A DNA stretch of 13,741 nt. Origin: Auxenochlorella pyrenoidosa (Eukaryota > Chlorophyta > Trebouxiophyceae > Chlorellales > Chlorellaceae). The notes beneath the pieces are model-generated. The model was not told the DNA's origin and ran no database searches. It worked only from the letters and a program-made list of their open reading frames with translations. The position numbers and the translations under genes are program-made. Shown here piece by piece: positions 9,495 to 13,741 of the stretch (its first letter is position 1; each line of letters opens with the position of its first letter). The stretch covers positions 115,154 through 128,894 of the forward strand of contig KQ481956.1 in NCBI GenBank assembly GCA_001430745.1. The letters run 5' to 3'.

Positions 9495-10919
9495 ATGCGC
9501 GCCGTGCTCCTGCTCGTCGGCCTAATTGCCTGCTCCTCCCTGGCCCGTGCCTGGGAGGTTTGCGAGCCCAGGAACTATGACTGCAAGTGCGATTGATATT
9601 AAATTTGGGGGGAGCGGTGCGGGTTGAGCTTGGGGATCGCGGGGCTGGTAGGCAATCAATGGCTCCTGCAGCTGCACTTGCAGTGGGCCTGTCTGGCATT
9701 GACCTCCATTCCCTCAAGAGAGGTGGAACTACGGTTTCGGGAGGGATGGGAACGTTCAAATAGACCATGGAGGCAGCCTACACCCTTGCCGTGACAGCAG
9801 GCCGCAAGCACGAGTCCGAAGCTACCGGCGCCTTTCATCGCCCACCGCATCGAGGTCCCGCCCCGTCCCCCTCCCCCCCACCCAGCCCACCAAGACCCCC
9901 ACACCACATGCACGTAGATCTCCCCGCCATTCCTGCCCGCAGGTTCAAGGTGGTGAAGGGCAAATTTTACGACTGCGTGGCAGGCCAGTTTGCCCGCGAG
10001 GCCGTGGCCAACTCCGCCGCCAAGGTGGCCCCACTCATCATTGCCGACCCCACCACCGCTGTCTACAGTGGCTGCAAGGTAGGATAAAGCGGGAGGGGTT
10101 GGCAGCGCTTCTGTCTAGCGGGTCAGGGTGGACGTGTTGAGGCAGGACTGATGGGTGGAACCTGCCCGAAAGCAAGGCCTCCACTCTTTGGCTTGTGGGC
10201 GCGCCCGCCAACGCCCGCCATGTGCAGGTGGCAGGAATCTGGGGCCACCGCGGGTGCTACTACAGCGTCAAGGCGTACAAGGGCAAGCAGCTCAAGGGCA
10301 TCTATGGTGAGCTGCCCCAAGCTCAATGCACGCCGCAGTCCAGGGCTGCTCACACATGGTGTTCCGCACACACGTGCGGACTGATCGGTCCACTGACCAC
10401 TGATCATGATCAGTGGTCAGTGGTCATGACCACACAGCCTGCTGGCTGCTGCCTTTTTCTCTGGCCGCTTTTTCTGGCCATTCATAGCTCCGCCTGCTTG
10501 CTGCTTTCCCTCTTCATGCGCAGATTTTGACTACGTGCTGACCTTTAAGTGAGGGGGGTGTTCTGTAGGTTGGGGCCAGGGCAGTGTGGTAGCTAGGCAC
10601 CGTCTACTCAGCCTGCTTGTGCAGGACAAGAAAGTTGCAGGAGGCGGTCCGCAACACCGGCAAGGGGGCCAGCAGCAACAACATGCCCCAAGCCTCCTCA
10701 ATGCACACGGAAGGAGTAGCGGCGCGCTCCTGACGACCCCCCACTGCGCGCGCTCCCACCCCAAGCAGGTGCCCCAACGGCGCCACCATCAAGTACGATG
10801 TGCAGACCACCCACCAGGCCGTGCGCACCCACCCCCACTTTGTCGGCTGGACCGCGCTGTGCATGATGTCCAACCCGCCCTCGGCCATCTGCGAGCCCAA
10901 GTGGACCGAGCTTCCCTGA
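9495..10919 (+). CDS. Small secreted cysteine-rich protein, unknown family
   Basis: I do not recognise this family. The exons are 9495-9586, 9943-10078, 10228-10306, 10524-10548, a possible 9-base exon 10625-10633, and 10769-10919. All join in phase and give 163 residues, or 160 without the microexon. The N-terminus (MRAVLLLVGLIACSSLARA, then W) is a classic signal peptide with predicted cleavage after Ala19, so the protein should enter the secretory pathway. The mature part of about 144 residues has eight cysteines (23, 30, 42, 75, 86, 115, 145, 155), enough for four disulfides. Motifs include GKFYDCVAGQFA, HRGCYYSVKAYKGKQLKGIY and FVGWTALCMMSNPPSAICEP. There is no second membrane segment, so it is probably extracellular, vacuolar or wall-associated (inference). 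Phase agreement at every junction and clean GT-AG signals support the model. A possible bZIP site lies 94 bases upstream. Confidence 0.78.
10364..10379. repeat. Short hairpin in intron (6-base stem)
   Basis: CCGCAC and GTGCGG flank a four-base loop in intron 3 of the secreted-protein gene, ten bases before the large palindrome. On its own it is a weak feature, but it adds to the fold potential of this intron. Confidence 0.6.
10390..10423. repeat. Perfect 34-base palindrome in intron
   Basis: The half-site CCACTGACCACTGATCA is followed at once by its exact reverse complement, with no spacer. A second, 14-base palindrome GTGGTCATGACCAC overlaps its right end (10420-10433). Both lie in intron 10307-10523 of the secreted-protein gene. 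The RNA could fold into a long hairpin and the DNA into a cruciform. No repeat with terminal duplications surrounds it, so I do not call it a mobile element. Confidence 0.97.
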
Positions 10920-11093
10920 GTGCTGCTTGGCCCCTGACCCCCCTGCCAGATTGGAGCGCAGCCGGCTGAGCGTTTTTTTCTGCCTGCCCACTTTGTGACA
11001 TGACCGTTTTGTTCAAATCAAAAGTCCCACCAACCTTTTCATGGACCTCACGCCCCTGCACCGCCTTGCCCGCTGTGCCGCGGCGTTGTTGTA

Positions 11094-11221
11094 TGCCCCA
11101 CCCCTGACCCCCATGGCCGCAGCCCCGCCTGCACGTGCCTGGGCGCCCCTGAACCCCCTGCGCATCCCTGCCCCGTGCACGCACACCTGTCATGCGCCAC
11201 CTGGCCCCTGCCGGATGCCCT
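11094..11221. repeat. Dispersed repeat, copy B
   Basis: Direct-orientation partner of 8761-8890, lying 175 bases after the stop of the secreted-protein gene. The strongest stretch, 11172-11221, is 80% identical to 8841-8890. It is diverged enough to be an old duplication or a member of a larger repeat family. Confidence 0.7.
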
Positions 11222-11473
11222 GACCTCCCCACCTCGTCCCCCTCCATGCCCATCACCCTCCTCACAATGTCTGCATGCGCGTGCAGCCAAGTAAGATGGA
11301 GGCAGCCCAGAACCAGTGCATGTGGCACGGGAGGAAGTTGTGCGGGCAACCTGTTGGGCATGGCCAGGGGCTGGCAAGACACACGCCGTCATTTATCCTC
11401 GGAGTCCCAGCTCTGCTCGGAAATGCTGCACGACAACGGCTTCTGTTCAGTGCAGCGGCAGCGAACAGCCCGT

Positions 11474-11483
11474 GACACGTGTC
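11474..11483. promoter_or_regulatory. SPT16: G-box palindrome GACACGTGTC upstream of SPT16
   Basis: GACACGTGTC is a perfect ten-base palindrome around the CACGTG core recognised by bHLH and bZIP factors in plants and algae. It lies 170 bases upstream of the SPT16 start codon. Placement and symmetry are suggestive; function is inferred. Confidence 0.35.
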
Positions 11484-11652
11484 GCCAGCGCAGCGGCCCG
11501 CCGAGAACACCTTGGAGCCTGGAATGTGCAATCAGCGGTACCATCGCCCTACGGCCCGTCTGCGTGTCACCTAGGCTGCGCAAGGACAGGGCAGGCAGCG
11601 CCCAGGGGAAGCCTGCGCTTCAAATCGCGGCGCGGCGCGCCGGGTTGGCGGC

Positions 11653-13741
11653 ATGGTTTCTATAGATACAGCACGTTTCGAAAGGCGGCTGAAACAGCTG
11701 TATGATGGCTGGCGGGTGAGCTTGGAGCTAAAGCGATCATGTCGCAGCCCGCAGGAGGCGTGCCAGCGCCCTTAGGCCATCCCCCGATCGTCTGCATGTG
11801 TAGGATGGAGGACTGTGGCCCGAGGCCAGCGCCCTGGCCGTCACGGCGGGCGCCGTGACCGAGGCCATCACCTACACCAAGTCTGCGAGCTTCCACCTCT
11901 GGCTGCTGGGCTACGAGTTCACGGGTGAGGTACCGGTACAGCCGTGACGCCCCGACAGGGGGTGGGGCAGAGTAGCAGCGGGCGGCAGGCGGTTGCTGCC
12001 AGCCGCCGCTGCCAGCCCACCCTTCCGCCCGCTGCCGCATACAACCTTGCAGAGACAATCCTCGTGTTCACCAAGAGCGAGATGCACGCTCTGGCGGGCC
12101 CCAAGAAGACAGACATCCTGGCTCAGCTGGAGGGGCCCTGTTCCGCAGCGGGGGTGAAGCTCGTGCTGCACCCAAAGCCCAAGAAGGAGGACGGCGCCGC
12201 CCAGATTTCCGCGCTGCTCGACGCCTGCAAAGCCTCCTCCGACAGCCCGGTGGTAGGCACGCTGCCCAAGGTGCGAGGGCACAGAGGAGTTGATGGCGGC
12301 GGAGGGTGGGTGGGGACGCGGCATGCGTCAGTGCACCAACCGCGCCCAGCAGCAGCTCTGCAAAGGCCGACGGGCCTGCTTCCCGCCTCGTCGTCTGCCC
12401 TGCCTGCCAGCCAGCGCCGGCGCAGCGGTGCTGTACTCTGCTGCCGGCAATGCTCGTGAGCACCCGCTGCCTCCCTGCCTGTCGCCGCCTGGCCCGCAGG
12501 AGAGGCCGTCGGGCGCGGTGCCCGAGGCCTGGCTGGCGGCGCTGGCTGGCTCCGGCCTGGCCACGATGGACATGGCCGCCGACCTGGCCGCCCTGCTGGG
12601 CCCCAAGGACGAGGAGGAGGTGAAGAATGTGAAGAAGGCTGCCTACCTGGTGGCCAACGCGCTCACCAAGTTTGCGGTGCCGCAGCTGGAGGGTGGGGGC
12701 GGGGTGGGGGCGGCGCGGGGCGGGGGGCGCAGCACGTGCTGCTGACCACAGCTTGAGGGTAGACATGCTGCATGTGGGGCGGACGTCTGGGCGGCTGGTG
12801 GTAGGGCCAGCCAAGCAGCCATGGTCGCGGGCGCAAGCGCGGCCGGTTCCGTGGGGAGGCAAGCCAGGCGGGCAGCTGCTCTGGGCGCACTGGAAGGAGG
12901 GGCCAGCGGCAGGGGCGGGGGCAGGTGTGCCAGCGAGTGCGGGCAGCCCCTCAGTTCCCATGCTTTTGCACTGCGTGTCCCTCACCTCACCTACCTCCCG
13001 CTGCCCTGCTGACCCCAGGCATCATTGACGATGAGAAGAAGGTGCGGCACAGCAAGCTGGCAGACAAGATTGAGGAGGTCATCTCGGAGCCCTCCAAGAT
13101 TGAGATCAAGCTCAAGGTGCGAAGGTTGAAAGGGCGGGGCAGATGGGCATCAAGGGCTGGTGCCAGCTGAGCAGAGCCCTCTGGAAAATAGCACAGGCAG
13201 CTCGGCTCGCTGGGAGTGGAGCAGGGGCCTGGGCGCTGCAGGCCCGCCTGCTGTCGAGCCCGTTGCCACGCTTGCTGGCGCCAACCCTATTACCAGTGCA
13301 AGTTTGTTCAACGTGCTGGGCTTGCAGCAGCCTTGTGAGGGCAGTGCTCCGGCCGCGTACTGCCCCTGCTCTGCACCTCTAAAGACAACTCCTTCACCCC
13401 TACCACCGCGCACACACACACAAACACACCCACACACCACACCACACCAACCTGCAGCTGCCCCGCTCGCTTTTGCTCCCTGCGCTGCGCCCTGGCCGCC
13501 CTGCTCATGCAGCAGCGCCCCTCCCCCCCCCCCCCAGGCCGACTCTGTCGACATTGCCTACCCGCCGCTGGTCCAGTCGGGCGGCGAGTACGACCTGCGC
13601 CTGGCGGCCGGCACCTCCAAGGACAGCCTCATCCACTACGGCGTCATCGTGTGCCACCTGGGCGCGCGGTGGGCGGGGCGCCGCGGGGCCGGGGCGGTCG
13701 TGCCAACACCTGCGCAGCGTGGCGCGCCGCATGCGCACCCT
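11653..13741 (+). CDS. SPT16: FACT complex subunit SPT16, N-terminal part (cut by right edge)
   Basis: SPT16 pairs with SSRP1/POB3 to form FACT, which loosens and rebuilds nucleosomes during transcription and replication. Exons 11653-11715, 11804-11924, 12053-12270, 12500-12692, 13019-13116 and 13538-13668 join in phase, giving 274 residues of a protein that is usually about 1,000 long. The part seen is the N-terminal lobe and the start of the aminopeptidase-like fold. Landmarks are IDTARFERRLKQLYDGWR (the family's short N-terminal helix), ALAVTAG, the diagnostic LWLLGYEFTETILVFTKSEM (53-72), LVLHPKPKKEDG, VVGTLPKERPSG, VKNVKKAAYLV, VRHSKLADKIEEVI, then VDIAYPPLVQSGGEYDLRL and VIVCHLGAR. Compared with plant SPT16 the N-terminus before the IDTARF helix is short. 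The start is fixed by this alignment. After GAR at about 13668 the expected continuation is not in frame, so an intron or a sequence error begins there. The identification is firm. Confidence 0.93.
13411..13449 (+). repeat. AC-rich microsatellite in SPT16 intron 5
   Basis: An imperfect CA/ACC repeat lies in intron 13117-13537, followed by a run of 13 C just before the acceptor AG (13523-13535). The C-run forms the polypyrimidine tract of the exon 6 acceptor. Both tracts are prone to length change and sequencing error. Confidence 0.85.

Larger units (their letters stand above)
10920..11652. other. Intergenic region before SPT16
   Basis: About 730 bases hold the 3' untranslated region of the secreted-protein gene (AT-richer around 10970-11040), dispersed repeat copy B (11094-11221), and the SPT16 promoter with a G-box palindrome at 11474-11483. 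The plus frame at 11192-11665 has no recognisable protein content and ends 13 bases inside the SPT16 start, so I do not call it a gene. Confidence 0.55.

Noticed and set aside
9587..9598. Early stop considered to make a 33-residue secreted peptide
   Set aside because: A GT donor inside the last codons (AA|GTGCGA, at 9587) joins in phase to 9943 and extends the same cysteine-rich protein, so the stop is intronic.
10390..10423. Palindrome considered as the terminal inverted repeat of a transposon
   Set aside because: The arms abut with no internal sequence, no target-site duplication is visible and no transposase frame is nearby.
11192..11665. 157-codon plus-strand frame upstream of SPT16
   Set aside because: It crosses the G-box and overlaps the SPT16 start; the translation has no recognisable content.
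12068..12985. 305-codon minus-strand frame
   Set aside because: It lies opposite SPT16 exons 3 and 4, whose protein matches the family closely. It is a GC-driven shadow.

Overview
The window looks like nuclear DNA of a green alga, most likely a Chlorella-like trebouxiophyte. It is GC-rich, its genes are cut into many short exons by introns of about 70-420 bases, and its two clearest proteins (AP-1 mu and SPT16) match the plant and algal forms of those families. Gene models were built by hand from protein similarity, reading phase and splice signals. I could not test them against transcripts or databases.

Layout. Positions 58-3128 (minus strand) hold a gene for a protein with at least five tandem fibronectin type III (FN3) domains, which continues past the left edge. 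Positions 3129-3620 are a compact intergenic region between divergently oriented genes. Positions 3621-4898 (plus) are one long reading frame for a Gln/Ala-rich protein with a strongly basic C-terminus, probably nuclear; its start is uncertain. Positions 5257-8306 (plus) are a complete 11-exon gene for the medium (mu) chain of the AP-1 clathrin adaptor, 429 residues when spliced. Positions 8307-9494 are a long intergenic stretch with a possible poly(A) signal and one copy of a dispersed repeat. Positions 9495-10919 (plus) encode a small secreted protein with eight cysteines in the mature part, family unknown to me. Positions 10920-11652 are intergenic and carry the second repeat copy and a G-box palindrome. 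Positions 11653-13741 (plus) are the first six exons of SPT16, the large subunit of the histone chaperone FACT, cut by the right edge.

The genes do not form a pathway: vesicle trafficking, chromatin, an FN3 scaffold and an orphan secreted protein sit side by side, as is normal in a eukaryotic genome. I saw no mobile-element coding region, CRISPR array, rRNA or tRNA, and no convincing new multi-gene system. The points most worth a second look are the orphan eight-cysteine secreted protein with a possible 9-base microexon, a perfect 34-base palindrome in one of its introns, two introns that appear to use GC instead of GT donors, and a diverged repeat present downstream of two genes.
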